A stretch of DNA of 64,000 nucleotides from Endomychus coccineus (taxonomy: Eukaryota; Arthropoda; Insecta; Coleoptera; Endomychidae): NCBI GenBank assembly GCA_958510875.1, contig OY294067.1, forward strand, positions 280,941,242 through 281,005,241, in the 5' to 3' direction. Positions 1-12,324 of this stretch are shown piece by piece. How positions within the stretch are numbered: position 1 is the stretch's first letter; every line of letters begins with the position of its first letter. Made by a program: the position numbers and the translations under genes. The notes under the pieces are model-generated. The model did not search any database. It was not told the DNA's origin and saw nothing but the letters and a program-made list of their open reading frames with translations.

Positions 1-36
1 TTTTTATTTTTGAGGAACTTATTACCTTGCCCTCGT
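1..36 (-). mobile_element. Terminal remnant of a mariner element
   Basis: The window opens with the end of a mariner-type terminal inverted repeat, finishing in a CCCTCG|TA-like boundary. The same end occurs at 4054-4086, 12671-12704 and 63323-63355. The body of the element lies before the window, so only the terminal repeat can be seen. The match to three other copies in the window makes the call firm although the piece is short. Confidence 0.7.
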
Positions 37-2409
37 AACCTCCAAAACTTTAAGAAAAATTCGAATGCCCAATATTCCACCGCTGGCTCACATGATGTTC
101 TTTGAGCATCATAGGTTTTTCTCTCGTGTAGTCAAAATATAGAAAAAAACCTTGTGCATACTATTTGAATAATATTTCAATGAAAGATAATGTATAATTT
201 AACATCTTTCATCGGTTGTTTCTATATCACTTCCAATATGTTTGTTCCCACAATCATACGTTTGACTTGCAACAACTCATTTTACAGCTTTGTTTATTTT
301 TATTCTACACTCATTGTGATGTTATGCATATCAAAACGATCGATTCAAAATTCCTCATCAGTACTCCTTATTGTTATCCACTTGAGTGAAATGAATCTAT
401 CAAAATTATTTCACTAGAGTATGTACTAATATACCGTATAAGGTTTCACAATTCAACACCTGAAACTCGGTCAACTCTCTAATAAAATAGAAACATAAAA
501 TTCGACGATTTGCTTAATGGATCTACTATTACAGTATCAAAACAAATCCTTTCAAAAGTAATGTGTTTAATCATGCTTTGAAAACGTACATTCTCATGCC
601 ACTTCCAAGCATAAAGAAAATAATATAATACCTACCTATAAAAAAATACGTACAAAATATGTTGCATTCTCCGGTCAGTTCTTTATTTTGACTGTGGTCT
701 AAAATCATATGGAATTATGTATCTTGCGTGATAAATGTATTAGAGCTGTCAGAGGATGACTAGACACTTCAACCGAAATATTAAGGTGAAATATGCCTAT
801 TTAAATAGCCTCTTGTATATTTGGGTTGTTTTGTTTATTTATCTTTAGAATGACCCTTTACGATGTTTGTCTGTTATTAATGTATTTACCACTACTCGTC
901 GAGAAATTGAAACAGGTGACATAAGCGCGTTTTTGTCATTAATCATCAGTCATTTATTAGATTTGCATTCAAATTTAATATCACATTCCCTAATGAACTA
1001 ATAAGGGTACGTCATTTTTATAATAAAACCAAGAAAATATGACATTTATATATCTCTGAAAGGTCGTAAAAGTCTTCCTTATATATTTTTAATCGAATAT
1101 TTATTTGGGTTATTAATTAAACAATTTTTTACGCTTGTGATTTTATTATCCTTCCACATGGAAATGTTTCAATTATCATACTATTACTAATACTTGCCGT
1201 TGCCAGGATCCTACGTAGACTAACTGAAAGAAAAGATAAAATATGAAAATGACTAGTCTAAATTTAAATTGCTGATCAGTTTATCTGGTTGAAAAGTTCC
1301 GCTCTTTTGTAAAATTGCGCCTCTACTTCTCTTATAATTCCCGTCGAAATTACGGTTCGTTTGACGTTCTCTTTTTTATTGAGTCTTCTTATTTTCATCG
1401 CTATCTCCCTGCTGCTTTATCATAATTGAGTCAACAACACAACGAATATCATGAAAGAGCTCTATTTTACTGTAAATATTACAATTTATTTACCTCATAC
1501 ATTCAGAATGTACGCTTCAGCAGAATACACATTTTTTTTCTATTTAGGCAGTGCATGTAACCAATTTAATAATTTTGAATTATAATGAAGAGGTGAGAAA
1601 ATAGTAAAAGTTAGGCCAAATTAAGCTGCGGGTTTTGTATTCTCAATACCTATCTTCGTCAAAGAAGGAATATTCAATTTTAACAGTTCCCAACACTTTT
1701 CCAGATAAATTAGCCGATTTCATTCAATTGTCTTGGCAGTAAATCAAAGAACGGATGATTAGTGGAGTCAATCTACGGCAAAATAGGACGAGGTTCGTAA
1801 AAATTTGATAGAGCTTAGTGACCTGGAAGAAAATGGTGTCTTATGATGAAAATAATAAGATCCTGAAATTTCTATTACCAGTATTGGGGGGAACCATGTC
1901 TAACCTTCATGCCCTTTTCTTAGGTTAGTTTTGTAGTTTTATTTTTTTGGACCTCTTAGACTTCCGGCTAAGGTTTGAAATTGGTACCCTTTTATTGTTG
2001 GTATTTGAAGAACCTTCAGTCCAAATTTCGTGACATTCCGATAACTCCCCCTCCTCGAATATATATGTAAATACGTTCTTTGGAGCAAAAATTCAAATTC
2101 GGCTATTTTGACCAAATTACAGCCAAACTGGATGAAATTTGATGAAAAAGTAGGTCGTGGCGGTCACAATGAGTTCAAATATGGGCTGAAGATATTGAAC
2201 AGTTTTGCTTAAAATCCAAATTTGGCCAATTAGGCCCAAATTTTAAAATGGCTCTCCCTTTTGTCAAAAAAGACGGAGCGTACTCTATTTAGGCTCAAAT
2301 TGAAGGTTATTTTATGTACTTTGATGTGATATATGTCCGTATCAACTTTTTTTACGATTCATTAATTTTTTGGCCAATTAGATTGAGTCAAATTTGGGCA
2401 AATTTAAAT
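37..2409. other. Gene-free AT-rich DNA
   Basis: No reading frame longer than about 75 codons with recognisable similarity and no RNA gene was seen. The composition is AT-rich with many short A/T runs. From 1900 to 2400 the text turns into a run of asparagine-like AAATTTGGCC phrases that looks like old satellite or non-coding repeat sequence, but no regular period could be fixed by eye. Confidence 0.5.
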
Positions 2410-2760
2410 TAACTGGACCCTCGCAAATTCCAACGTTCGTCTTTACAATTAGAATTAGAATTAGAATTAGAATTTATTATGCGTAAGGTATCATTTACAA
2501 GTAATATAAGTTTATAATAACAAAATTGAGCATAATAAGTAAAAATTACCCACGAAAGCTGTTTGCTTGTATGTGGACAAAAAGAAAAAAAAATATTAAA
2601 AAGTATGTAAGCTATATGTAGAATACTGAAAAATCAATTATTCTAAGTACCTCAGACACCTTTTCCTATCGTAGTTCATAAATCACATCTGGTTTGAAAG
2701 TGGGTACTTGAACGGACAAGAATTTGTTGTCAGTCTAATTATTACATTCATGACATGACT
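2410..2760 (+). repeat. Penelope-like element tail, fragment (copy 1)
   Basis: The segment shares two blocks with the PLE tail at 18600-19110: a CGCAAATTCC..CGTCTTTA block near 2410, and a block near 2660-2715 with CATCTGGTTTGAAAGTGG. They are separated here by extra sequence that includes a hexanucleotide microsatellite. It is a decayed, partial copy of a repeat that also occurs at 8080-8508 and 13375-13610 in the other orientation. Confidence 0.5.
2448..2474. repeat. (TTAGAA)n microsatellite
   Basis: About four perfect copies of the hexamer TTAGAA lie inside the PLE-tail fragment. It is a simple repeat with no coding meaning. Confidence 0.9.
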
Positions 2761-2859
2761 ACACAAAATTGCTTTACGGTTTTTAATACATATTGGGTAA
2801 GGCAAAAAGATGTTAACACTGTATGGGAGACTAAATATTTTGAGGCAAAAAATTTTTTT

Positions 2860-3310
2860 CGCAAATTAAAACATGGCGTTCTGACATTCCATTGAGGAGC
2901 AAAGGAAGATAGCCGCCGCCTGGATGGAGGTCTTTCAGTCCCCAAGCATTGTACAAGACAAATGCAAGGCCTGGACCGGAGAGGATGCACCATCGCGCCT
3001 GATAATTAGTGGGATCTACGAGAAGTTTGTCCGGACGGGGTCCGTTCAAGACGGTTGCAAGGGGAACAGCGGTAGAAAGAGATCTGTACCGAACTGGAGA
3101 GAATATCATCCTCGTCCAGGGAGTGGTGATAGCCCGCCCAACCAAGTTCACGCGCAGACTTTCCCGACAAACTAACATTTCGCAAAGGTCACTGGTTGGA
3201 ACTTTGCAACGTGATTTAGGAATGAAGTCATACCCTGCCCCATGTTTCGAGATTACCTAAACGACACGTTCGGTAATCGCTGGATTGGTGGTCCTCTCCC
3301 ATGATTAAGG
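2860..3310 (+). pseudogene. Insect HTH (DUF4817-like) transposase, internally deleted
   Basis: Reading plus-strand frames from about 2890 gives a helix-turn-helix N-terminus with the phrases IAAAWMEVFQSPSIVQ, YEKFVRTGSV and, after a frameshift near 3080, LSRQTNISQRSLVGTLQRDL. This matches the N-terminal domain common in insect DDE transposases of the DUF4817 type. At 3250-3300 the text jumps to YLNDTFGNRWIGGPLP, which resembles the block just before the third catalytic acidic residue in the same family. The whole catalytic middle is therefore missing. The fragment then abuts a truncated mariner in the opposite orientation. Family assignment is from motif memory; activity is impossible. Confidence 0.6.
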
Positions 3311-3327
3311 ATCAAGTCTACTGTCGC

Positions 3328-4086
3328 CATGACTTTGTTGGCCGATAAGCCCATTTTGACCTTTTTCGGCTTCGATTCGCCAGGACAAGTCCACCGTTTC
3401 GACTGTTCTTTGATCTCTGGTATGTTGTGATGGATCCATGTTTCGTCCACGGTTACAAAGCGGCGCAAAAAGTCCTTCCTATCGCGCTTGAACATCGCCA
3501 AACACTCCTTTGAAGTTGTCACACGGTCGCACTTGTTGTCAACAGATAGAAAATGCAGCACCCATCTGGCATATAGCTTTCTCATAAGCAAAAATTTATG
3601 GAAAATATTCCGTACCCGTTCGGTTGAGATGCCCATAGCCTTAGCAATCACGTGCACTTCAACTCGCGATTGTCCAATATCATCATAGATTTTATCGACG
3701 ATTTCTGGCATTGTAACCTCAATTGGACAACCAGAAGATTCGGCGTCCTTTGAGGTCATACTACCACAACGAAAATCAGTAAACCACTTGTGAATTTTTT
3801 CAATCGATGGTGAAGAGTTACCATAATGTTTAACAACGATGCTTTGGTTTGCGTAATGTTTTTTTCACGCAAGAAATAATTTTTAATCAAGTTTATCTTT
3901 TTCCATGTTTACAAAAATCTTCAAGGTTGCTTGCCTCGGACGGTTATCAAAACAGAACTGAATGACATATCAGTCTGAAAATTTTAATGCGTTCTAGTTA
4001 AAAATGGTACATCACAAATGTCATATGTGATTTTCGATTGTGAGGCCATCTGTTTTATTTTTCAGGAACTTTTCACCTTGCCCTCG
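3328..4086 (-). mobile_element. Truncated mariner element with transposase pseudogene
   Basis: The right terminal repeat ends at 4086, followed by TA. Reading the minus strand, a mariner transposase starts near 3912 with stops and a frameshift in the N-terminal helix-turn-helix (KWFTDFRCGS is visible). It then runs openly through PEIVDKIYDDIG, GISTERVRNIFH and VDETWIHHNIPE, so the first catalytic Asp is kept. Similarity ends at about 3328 after LSANKVMATV, where the neighbouring transposase fragment takes over. The second and third catalytic residues and the left terminal repeat are absent. It is a dead 5' part of a mariner of the same family as the copies near 12.5 kb and 62.2 kb. Confidence 0.85.
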
Positions 4087-4088
4087 TA

Positions 4089-5744
4089 TTCAATAATAGC
4101 ATTTTTCATAATTGTTCTCTTTATTGAGGGACGAATGATGCGAGATCTCGATCCTGATAAAGTTTCACTTTTCTGATATCATTGTGAATGTATCTTTAAA
4201 ATTGTAACTGTAATATATAATTCTGATACATGCATGGATAATTTCATTAAACTCGTGGAATATTCTCAACAAATACCACTTGAGGTTCGATTTTAGGTAT
4301 GATATTTTTCAGCTTCTTACTCGAACTCAGGGATTAGTAAATTCAACTCAAAAAAATTTGGACAAAAAATTACTCGTGGGTAGCAAAAAAAAATATCCAG
4401 CTTATTCGAACCTCTAGTGATATTACCTTCGATAAACAACAAAATAAAAAGTATTTTATTATATCAATAGTTAGAAAGTTGCTGCCGACTCCATCCCCGA
4501 ACTATTACAGGTTATCAATATTCATAAAAGTTTAATCGTTTTGAAAATGTGTAAAATTCTACTCTGTAAATTTCAGAAAGAGTTAGTTGGCAATATCCAC
4601 ACGAAATACAGTGGCTTTGAGTACGAACCAATTATTTTTGGGTGAGAGCGATCTGCGTGTCATAATTAAACAGCAAAGGACCAATACAACATGTGTAATG
4701 CCGTGTAATTGTAATCCTGTTTGATCCTAAATCCTTTACACATCTGTTAGTGTCGCACATACAAATGTATTTATTTTTATTGATCCGAGGATGGCTGGTT
4801 GCGGATTACTACGCGAGAATGCGTAGTAATATAATGCAAATATTAGTAAACCCGATTTCATTTATCTTAAAAATCTCGTGAGCATCCGAAGGCCAGGACG
4901 GCTTTTTACTACTTGAATTCAATTGGAATATTCAGAACATGCTAATGATATATGAAAAATCAGAAGTTAGCTCTTATCCACTGAACGAGGAAGTTTCTTT
5001 TTATGTTAAATGTATATAATGGTTAGCAAAATACGTCTAAACTGAACAGTTCTTAAGTAGTAGATGTAGCCGTTCAATTTGGGTGTATGCCAAACCGCTT
5101 CGCTCGCTGCGTTCAGCCATTATTCTCTATAATACAAGACCTGAACGCCACAATAACTAAAAACGTAAGTGTGATGTCATCAACAGGAGGCTTAAAGTAG
5201 AGACGAAGTTAAGACAGCACCGTTTAGTCCTAATGGTACATGGCCAGTATTGAGTTTGTCAGGGGATACATATTTCACATGTTCCTTTCGTGTCCTTGTG
5301 TTAGGAAAGTGTTTTCACCTGTAAATAAGCGTGTATAAGTGTGTAATGACTCGATAAAGTGCGTTGCAAAATGGCTTCCCAGATGAAATGCTTATGTTGC
5401 AGATTACTCTACACTGCAGACGACTTGCAAGGAAAGATATAGATGTTCTGCAAATACTATGATTTTATCCTCACTTTTACATAACAATCAGTCCACACTG
5501 AGAATTGAGAATTTCAATCACTGTACAGTGTCTAATTTATACTTACGCGATCCAGATTAACATTTTTACATAAAAATGAAAATAACATGATACCTTTATG
5601 CTATGAAATATTATTGTTACCGCTCGAGACAACAACATTCATGTTTATGATTGAGGGTGTTAATTCAAAATTCAAAGAGGTTGTCCATATTTGTTCTGTA
5701 TTAAAAATAAATCACATTCCTTTCATTTCGTTGGAAAACTTGAA
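4089..5744. other. Gene-free DNA between mariner and PLE fragments
   Basis: No coding similarity was found except a very short frame at 5371-5442 starting MASQMKCLCCRLLYTADDLQ. It has two close cysteine pairs but ends after about 23 codons and was not recognised. Confidence 0.4.
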
Positions 5745-6135
5745 ATGCTCAAAGTTGACTGTTCTTGCGGGTGAAGTCTACATTGGTGAAACAGGTCGTA
5801 CAGTAGCTACTCGTGTGAAAGAACATTTGCGCTGTACACGGCTTCGTGACACCAGTAGATCTGCACTTGCGGAACACAAGATTGACACTAATCATCAAAT
5901 CCTTTTCGAAAATACTAAAATCCTAACCCGAGCCCCAAACTTCTATCAGCGAAAACTCTTTGAAGCAATAGAAATCCTAAAACATCCAAATAATCTAAAC
6001 CGGGTCTCAGGATATTACCTTCGCATTATTTGGAAACCTATCCTCGAAAATTCCACTTCGCACATGATCACAACCGCAGATTCAGGTGCCGGAACGGAGT
6101 TAACCACCGGAATAAAGGCAGTGAAATGTGTAGCG
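5745..6135 (+). pseudogene. Penelope-like element, GIY-YIG endonuclease end
   Basis: The frame contains VYIGETGRTVATRVKEHL, then SALAEHKIDTNHQI, APNFYQRKLFEAIEI and KHPNNLNR. This is the usual order in the C-terminal GIY-YIG nuclease domain of Penelope-like retroelements, which cut target DNA to prime reverse transcription. Just upstream the cysteine motif KVDCSCG that normally precedes VYIG is present but in a different frame, so a one-base indel separates them. No reverse transcriptase domain was found upstream, so this is a 5'-truncated copy. A second copy of the domain is at 8509-8694. Confidence 0.8.
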
Positions 6136-6330
6136 TGAAAGTTTTTTCCTACAATAAATACCGCTACAGAAACCAGAAGAATCAGTTTCAGGTCAAGCCT
6201 CAAGCCTGCCCTGAAGATTCCATCTGTAATGGTTGAAGAAACGTCGGCATCAAGTCGTGCTACTGTGACGCCAAATCCATCCGGAAGCCAAGTATTTTCA
6301 AGATTAGCTATCCGCGGAAGTTTATTATTC
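6136..6330 (+). repeat. Penelope-like element 3' non-coding tail (copy 1)
   Basis: The stretch after the GIY-YIG frame is repeated at 8760-9025 and in part at 46290-46440. Shared blocks include GGAATAAAGGCAGTGAA, TCAAGCCTGCCCTGAAGAT and ATCCATCCGGAAG. A hammerhead-like core (CTGAAGA, then GAAAC) lies at 6211-6242. The copies end together near TATTCAAGA, which probably marks the 3' end of the element. Confidence 0.7.
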
Positions 6331-6339
6331 AAGAATTAT

Positions 6340-8079
6340 TTTATGCTTATAAAGTCAATTATTTTCCATTAGTTAATTCAAAATCATTATTTTAGTATTC
6401 CAACTTTTATCCCATTTTATACTTTAAAAAAAGTGGATGAACTAAGACATGATGAATTGTTAAAATATTATTCTTTGAATTTGAGAGCACTTTACATATA
6501 AATTTAAAACGTCAAAATGTTAGAGCGATCCTTAAGTTATTCAATATCATATCATTGATATGTTATACAAGCTTTACTTTTATTTTATTTTGTTCCAATA
6601 TAGAAAATTCCAAATCCACATCCTAGGCTGAAACTCATTACCTAAATAGATGATCTCCCAACTACGTAATATTATTATATGAAGTCTGAAGAGTACATTG
6701 CGTTTACTCAAGCTATTGCTAAAATTTTTAAAAAGTCGGAGCAGAAATTCTTTCACCACACCACTTTATTTCTCATCAAATATTAAGCAAATTTGAAAAA
6801 ATCCTTCTGTCTGTCGGTTTGTCTGCAAGTATGTCACGAAATGCTTATCTGCACTGTATAACTCAAAAACGAAAGATCCTATCATATTCAAAGTTTGACC
6901 AAAAATCGTTTGATGTTCGGTGACAAACCCTATAGTTTCTCAGGGAAATCGTGTAATAAACACACCCTTTTCTGAAGGATGGAAAATTTTAAAAAATCGT
7001 TACTCCTAAATTATACATTGAATCGATTCAGAACTTTTACAGTGAGTTTAAGTTAATTTAAAACTGTTCACCCAAATTTCAACAAAATCGTTCATCAACA
7101 ACAACAAAAACAATTATTGAAATAAACTTAAATTTACACCGTAGCTTAACAGTTTGTAACAAACAGCGATGTGTTGTCTAGTGGCAAGGACAGCTGCCTC
7201 CCACTCAGTAGACTCGGGTTGGTGATATAAACTTTGTTTTGGAGAAATTAAAAGACCAAGGGTGACATTTTTATTTGTAGTGTAATTGAGAAAAAACTGC
7301 GATTATTTTTATAAATTAAATGAAAACAAAAGTAGAAAAAGTAAGAATACTTGATCAGATGGCAGGAAAGAAAAGGGGATTTAGAAACCCAGAAACGCAG
7401 TCGTAAGTTCGTTCGAGGGTTACCCTTACCCGTAAAATCAGTGAGGCTTGTAAAGGTCCATGTAAACGGATTATCCGACGATGTCGAAATGCAGTCTTTC
7501 GGACAATACAGTTAGTATTACGCCGATTCGACCCCTAATTCACACTCCACTACATCGACCTAACTTAACACACCCCCACCTCATTAAACTAATTTAATTA
7601 TTACATAGATTCGGAATATCAACTGGAATTATTCGATTCAATGATTCTGATCTTTTGAATAGAAAGAATTCGTTGCGTTCAGTAAGAAAGTGGAAAAGAC
7701 AGGAAATACTGAAAGTTTTGCAGACAACGTCCGAATTTTCGTTGTAGATTTCCTGTAAAGAAATAAGATTTTCAATATGATTGCCCCTGATGCAACATCT
7801 CACTATTAACAATTTTGAGAAATTACAGTTTTGCAACAGTTTAAGAATTTTTAATTTTGGAAAATCAAACTCCTGTTGTCAGAATTCTTACAACCTTGAT
7901 AATATCATAAAAACTACATTTCTGAGTCACATGTTTTTCATTCTTGATAATAAAATAAATACATTCGTACTACATACAGACAGGATGTTCCAGAATGATG
8001 TGCGCTCCTTTAAATTTTTCAATTTGGTGTCTCCCTGCAGAGTTATTTCCGTATTCAAAGTGAGTTGTTGAAAACACAG
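6340..8079. other. Gene-free DNA with a possible SINE
   Basis: No gene was seen. Apart from the tRNA-like patch near 7.2 kb, the sequence is AT-rich and unremarkable, with short runs of A and T. Confidence 0.45.
7160..7260 (+). repeat. Possible tRNA-derived SINE head
   Basis: The stretch GTCTAGTGGCAAGGACAGCT followed by CTGCCTCCCACTCAGTAGAC and CTCGGGTTGG resembles an A-box and a damaged B-box (GGGTTCGA-type) at tRNA-like spacing. This is how tRNA-derived SINE promoters look. No second copy was spotted in the window, and the B-box is degenerate, so the call is tentative. Confidence 0.3.
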
Positions 8080-8508
8080 TTTTGCCAATTTTTATTATAT
8101 ATAAATTCTCGGGATATAGATCACACTAACACATATGCTCATTATTTTCGTCTTTAAGTTCGTTTCGGTTTCACGACCATCATCAGAAGACGTATCAATG
8201 TATAAAACGTGATTTCTTAAAACTATCTTCTTATTATACCAATATCAATTTAATATGCCCATGCCGCCGAAACGAACAGAAACACGAATAATTGAAACTG
8301 TAACACATTAATGTCTTATGTATATGTATATGTATCAAGAATCCACTGCTTAGCAATTTTCTTATAATACACGAACTCATGTCAACAAAGTCTGTATACG
8401 AGTGAAACCAAAAAATATAACACTCAAGTATCTACTTTCGAACCAGATGTTAAAGATCTATGAGGTAATAGAAAAAGGTTGTCAGACCATATTAGAACCA
8501 TATTATCA
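8080..8508 (-). repeat. Penelope-like element tail with hammerhead-like core (copy 2)
   Basis: Read on the minus strand, this continues from a GIY-YIG fragment through blocks shared with 18700-18920 (GTAGATACTTGAG, AGACTTTGTTGACATGA, GGATTCTTGAT, CGTGTTTCTGTTCGTTTCGG). It then reaches a hammerhead-like core (CTGATGA, GGTCGTGAAACC, GAAACG) at about 8161-8187 and ends in CCCGAGAATTTA near 8095. The last block is shared with 13375-13475. Two PLE subfamilies seem to be involved, since the other PLE copies here have a different tail. Confidence 0.6.
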
Positions 8509-8694
8509 CGGTTCAGATTATTCGGATGTTTTAGGATTTCTATAGCTTCAGGTTTTTTTCGCTGATAGAAGTTTGGGGCCCGGACTAGGATTTTAGTATC
8601 TTTAAAAAGTCCTAGTCCGAGCCCCAAACTTCTATCAGCGAAAAATCCTTGAAGCTATAGAAATCCTAAAACATCCGAATAATCTGAACCGTGA
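8509..8694. repeat. Inverted duplication of the PLE GIY-YIG region
   Basis: Two arms of about 85 bp carry the same coding piece (APNFYQRK..IEILKHPNNLNRD) in opposite directions around a short centre near 8600. The left arm reads on the minus strand and the right arm on the plus strand. Each continues outward into a different PLE tail, so this is a head-to-head junction of two truncated elements rather than a simple hairpin. Confidence 0.85.
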
Positions 8695-9025
8695 CTCAGG
8701 ATATTACCTTCTCAACATTTGGAAACCCATCCTCGAAAATTCCACTTCGCACATGATCGCACAACGGCAGGGTCAGGTGCCGGAACGAAGTTAACCACCG
8801 GAATAAAGGCAGTGAACTATGTAGCGTGAAGGATTTTTCCTACAATAAATACGACTACAGAAACCAGTAGAACCAGTTTCAGTTCAAGCCTCAAGCCTGC
8901 CCTGAAGATGCCACCTGTAATGGTTGGCGAAACGCCGGCATCAAGTTGAGCTATTGTGACGCGGAATCCATCCGGAAGACAAGATTTTTCAATATTAGCT
9001 GTCCGCGGAAGTCTACTATCCAAGA
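8606..9025 (+). pseudogene. Penelope-like element, GIY-YIG scrap and 3' tail (copy 2)
   Basis: The plus-strand arm encodes the end of the GIY-YIG domain with frameshifts. It runs into the same tail as 6136-6330, including the hammerhead-like core at 8902-8942 and the GTCCGCGGAAG end block. The copy stops at CCAAGA, exactly where copy 1 stops being similar, and is followed directly by (GGTTA)4. Confidence 0.75.
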
Positions 9026-9046
9026 GGTTAGGTTAGGTTAGGTTAG
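9026..9046. repeat. Interstitial telomere-type (TTAGG)4
   Basis: Four perfect GGTTA units plus one G, equal to the canonical insect telomere repeat TTAGG. It starts immediately at the 3' boundary of the PLE copy. The tract is short and the pattern can also arise by slippage. Confidence 0.85.
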
Positions 9047-9049
9047 TAG

Positions 9050-12000
9050 GCTATAAAGATCTCAAAGCAATTAAAAAGAGTGATTACAAGATAGAGCTAC
9101 AAAGGTATATAATAAAACACAAACTACACATTCAATTGATTAATTACCACAATAATTATTATTAATATTTTCTTTTCTTTGCCATTTTTGGTTTCAATAT
9201 AAATCAATAATGTTTCTATTATTTTTCTTATATAAAGCATTGTTCTTTATTTATTTGCTATTAATTTTTTTTTGTAAGATTATAACGAAGTATCTACGGC
9301 ACCTCTACAAGATTGATAGGTAATGTTGATTTTGTAAACCTGGCTTTATTATACTTTATACAATAAATGTAATATATTAAATACCTGAACCTGATTCTCT
9401 TTAAGAGTTTTGCAATAAAATTTTTACAAAATAATACGTTTCTAAAATATGTTTATTAGTTATAATATTTCTACTGTAATCCATAATAATAACAACAATG
9501 TATTATCTTTCTACTTCAATTATGAGATAGAAAACTGCCGAGTGATGATGTCGAAGAAAAAAAAACTGAATTTGTTGTTTTCATTATTAATAAGAAACAA
9601 TCACATTTATCCACTACGAATACTGAGGACCTTTCAGCTGCCAAGTAGTCACCATCAGATTAAGCTGAATTAGAAATATAAATGTGCCTGTTTAAATACT
9701 ATTTAGAATTAATAGGGTATACAAGGGATTACCCTCAGGTGGAGATAAATCTGAGTTCACTTTTTCGCTTATACATTTCCATCCCTTCTAAATTACCTAG
9801 ATATTTGTCTGTACTGTGTTATAAAAGTGAGAAATATGTGTGTGACCTGTATTTAAAATATATTCGGCTAACGCCGATTTTTCACCATTATTTTTCTTTA
9901 TCTGGGCAAAATATTCTTTATAGCGAATTAGACTGTTCCTTCTAGTTTGGTCTGCATAGCATTTTGAACACGACCCTCACAATCGATTTTGTCGAAGTCG
10001 AAAACTTTATCAAAGGTGTGGCCTAAACGGTTTTTTAGCTTGTTGTTACATATAAGTATATAAACGGTTTTTGTTTTAGCTATGGAGGCAGTTGGTTAAT
10101 TATTTTTATAGTTACCAAGTGAATTTAATAACATATTTATACATTATAAAAATAATTTGGCATCTTGTTGTGTTGAATGCAAAAATGATGATTTAGTCAT
10201 GCTTAACTATCACACGTGTCCTCTTGGCTATAATGGTTAAGTTTATGATGACATCCCACATGAAATAATAATTATGGTATCATACCTAGTTAATGCTGCT
10301 TGAAATTTTTACTGGAAAAACTTATTGGTTGTAAGCTTATTTAATTCACACCCCGAAGCATGGGTTATTAGTAAGAAATACATCATAATCATATTTAAGC
10401 CACATAACAGCGTTACTAAAGGTGTAAAATAAAATTTGACATTGATCGATGTAATTCAGCATGACTTTAAACCGTTATTTTCACGTTATACCGCGATTAA
10501 ATGACAACCAAATCAAGACCTCAACAAATATCTTATAAATTTAACCATCGTGCAATTCATAAATTGCAACTAAAAATAATAAACTAGATGCGATAAACGA
10601 TATGAAAGCAATCATATGATACAGGTCTCAAATAATGCAAAAATAAACAAAAGTCAATTACGTAATTACCCACTTACGTCATGGGACAATTTAGATGTTT
10701 AACTTAAATACTCGGTAATATACAGAACCGTAATAGCCGAGGCAATATAGCAAAAAACCTAGGGTTTTTTTCCGGGCAAGATGGATTGAGATGCAATTTT
10801 CAGCATTCGATTCTGGAAAACAAGTAGAAAAAATGTTACCATTTTGTTTTTGGCGCTGATTCGAAATTGCATTTGTGCATTAACAAAATGCATTTTGTTG
10901 AAGCATTGTTTGAGCCTGAGTTTAAATGTTTAATTAATCGTTGAATATACTCCAAAATTAGTCTAATTTCGTTACTCGGGGGCTTTTAGGGTCGCTGAAT
11001 AGGAGGTTTCTCTTTGATAGATCCCTCTATGTGGTGATTGACGTTACAATGACTATCAACGCTGGTGTTCCACAAGAACCTGTCTGACGATTTCTGGCGT
11101 TGTAACATCTGTAAGGGTTACAATTTGCTCTTACTAAAGGATAAACTAAAGTTCTATTTTATCACTTGGTTGCCGACAGCTACAGTGAAGATGGTCGTAG
11201 GTTATATTTTAGATGTTAAAAATTCGGGCGCCAGAGTATTTTAACCAACCAATGAATTATGTATATAACTAGGTAATGCAAATACTCAAGTCCCCAGGTT
11301 AAATTACCCTGAAAGAAAAGGAAATAAAAGATCTGTACCCAGAATGATTGAAATTTACTTTGAAATACTAATATTGATATAATTTATGACAGAACTTATA
11401 TTAATGAGATATGAAGCGAATGATTATTAAAATTGTTACATAAACCAAATCGATAGCCTGACCTGTGAGAGCTTGATGTTATACTTGCTTGGTGATGTTT
11501 AATTACTTCTACTCCATGTAGGGGTACCTGCCACAATTGAATACCGTTTCCACAATTGTACAGCACAAATAAATCAGCGACTCCTAAGTAATCTTTCCAC
11601 AGCAGATTCAAGCAATCCTCAACACACTTCTTGTTGAATTTTCCACAACACAAAAAAAAGAGGAGGAAGAAGAAGAACCCTGAAATCACGATATGTTCAA
11701 ACCCCTATTGTTCTATTGTCGTCAGAAGACAGACATGAACAAAATACATAACAATTGTTGAACAATTTAGGACTAGCCTATGTTCTGTCAGATACCACCT
11801 ATGAATGCAAATTAATTCCTGAAGTCAGTGAGTAAATCAAATGAAATTACAAGGATAGTTACCTCTATCACGATAGGGTTTTTCCTTCCAATAAGACAAA
11901 CTTTACTATCGTTCACAACCAGCCACGTCGAAACTAGATTTAGATTCCCTAAGGTACATTAATTACCCAATTAATTCCAAATATTCCAATCCAAATTGGT

Positions 12001-12324
12001 AATTGATGTCTTTGGTTCAACGGAAGAATATTCTCAGAATTTGGTTCCAAACAACAAGCTTGATATCACCTCCCTGTTGAAAATAACCTAGCGACGCACT
12101 TCTCACTTGAACGATTGACCAGAAGTGTCGCCATTTTCTCGCCTTTCCGGCTCTCTCGTTGTCTCACAGAAGACCCTCGAAATAGAAACGGAACTGACAC
12201 CGAACAACCATGACCCTTAGAATATACAGTCCATGACTTAGAATATAAGGTCTAGCATAGCTGACGTCACAGGAGTTAACCAATTGTACTACAGCGGCCA
12301 TTTCTAAGTGGAATTTACACGTTA
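9050..12324. other. Gene-free DNA
   Basis: No coding similarity or RNA gene was seen. Short frames at 9449-9945 and 11396-11689 are AT-rich and match nothing recognised. A single copy of the GGGTCGCTGAA core found in several other repeats of the window lies near 10988. Confidence 0.45.

Noticed and set aside
7380..7430. tRNA gene at GTTCGAGGGTTACCC
   Set aside because: A B-box-like phrase exists, but there is no A-box at the right distance and no cloverleaf.
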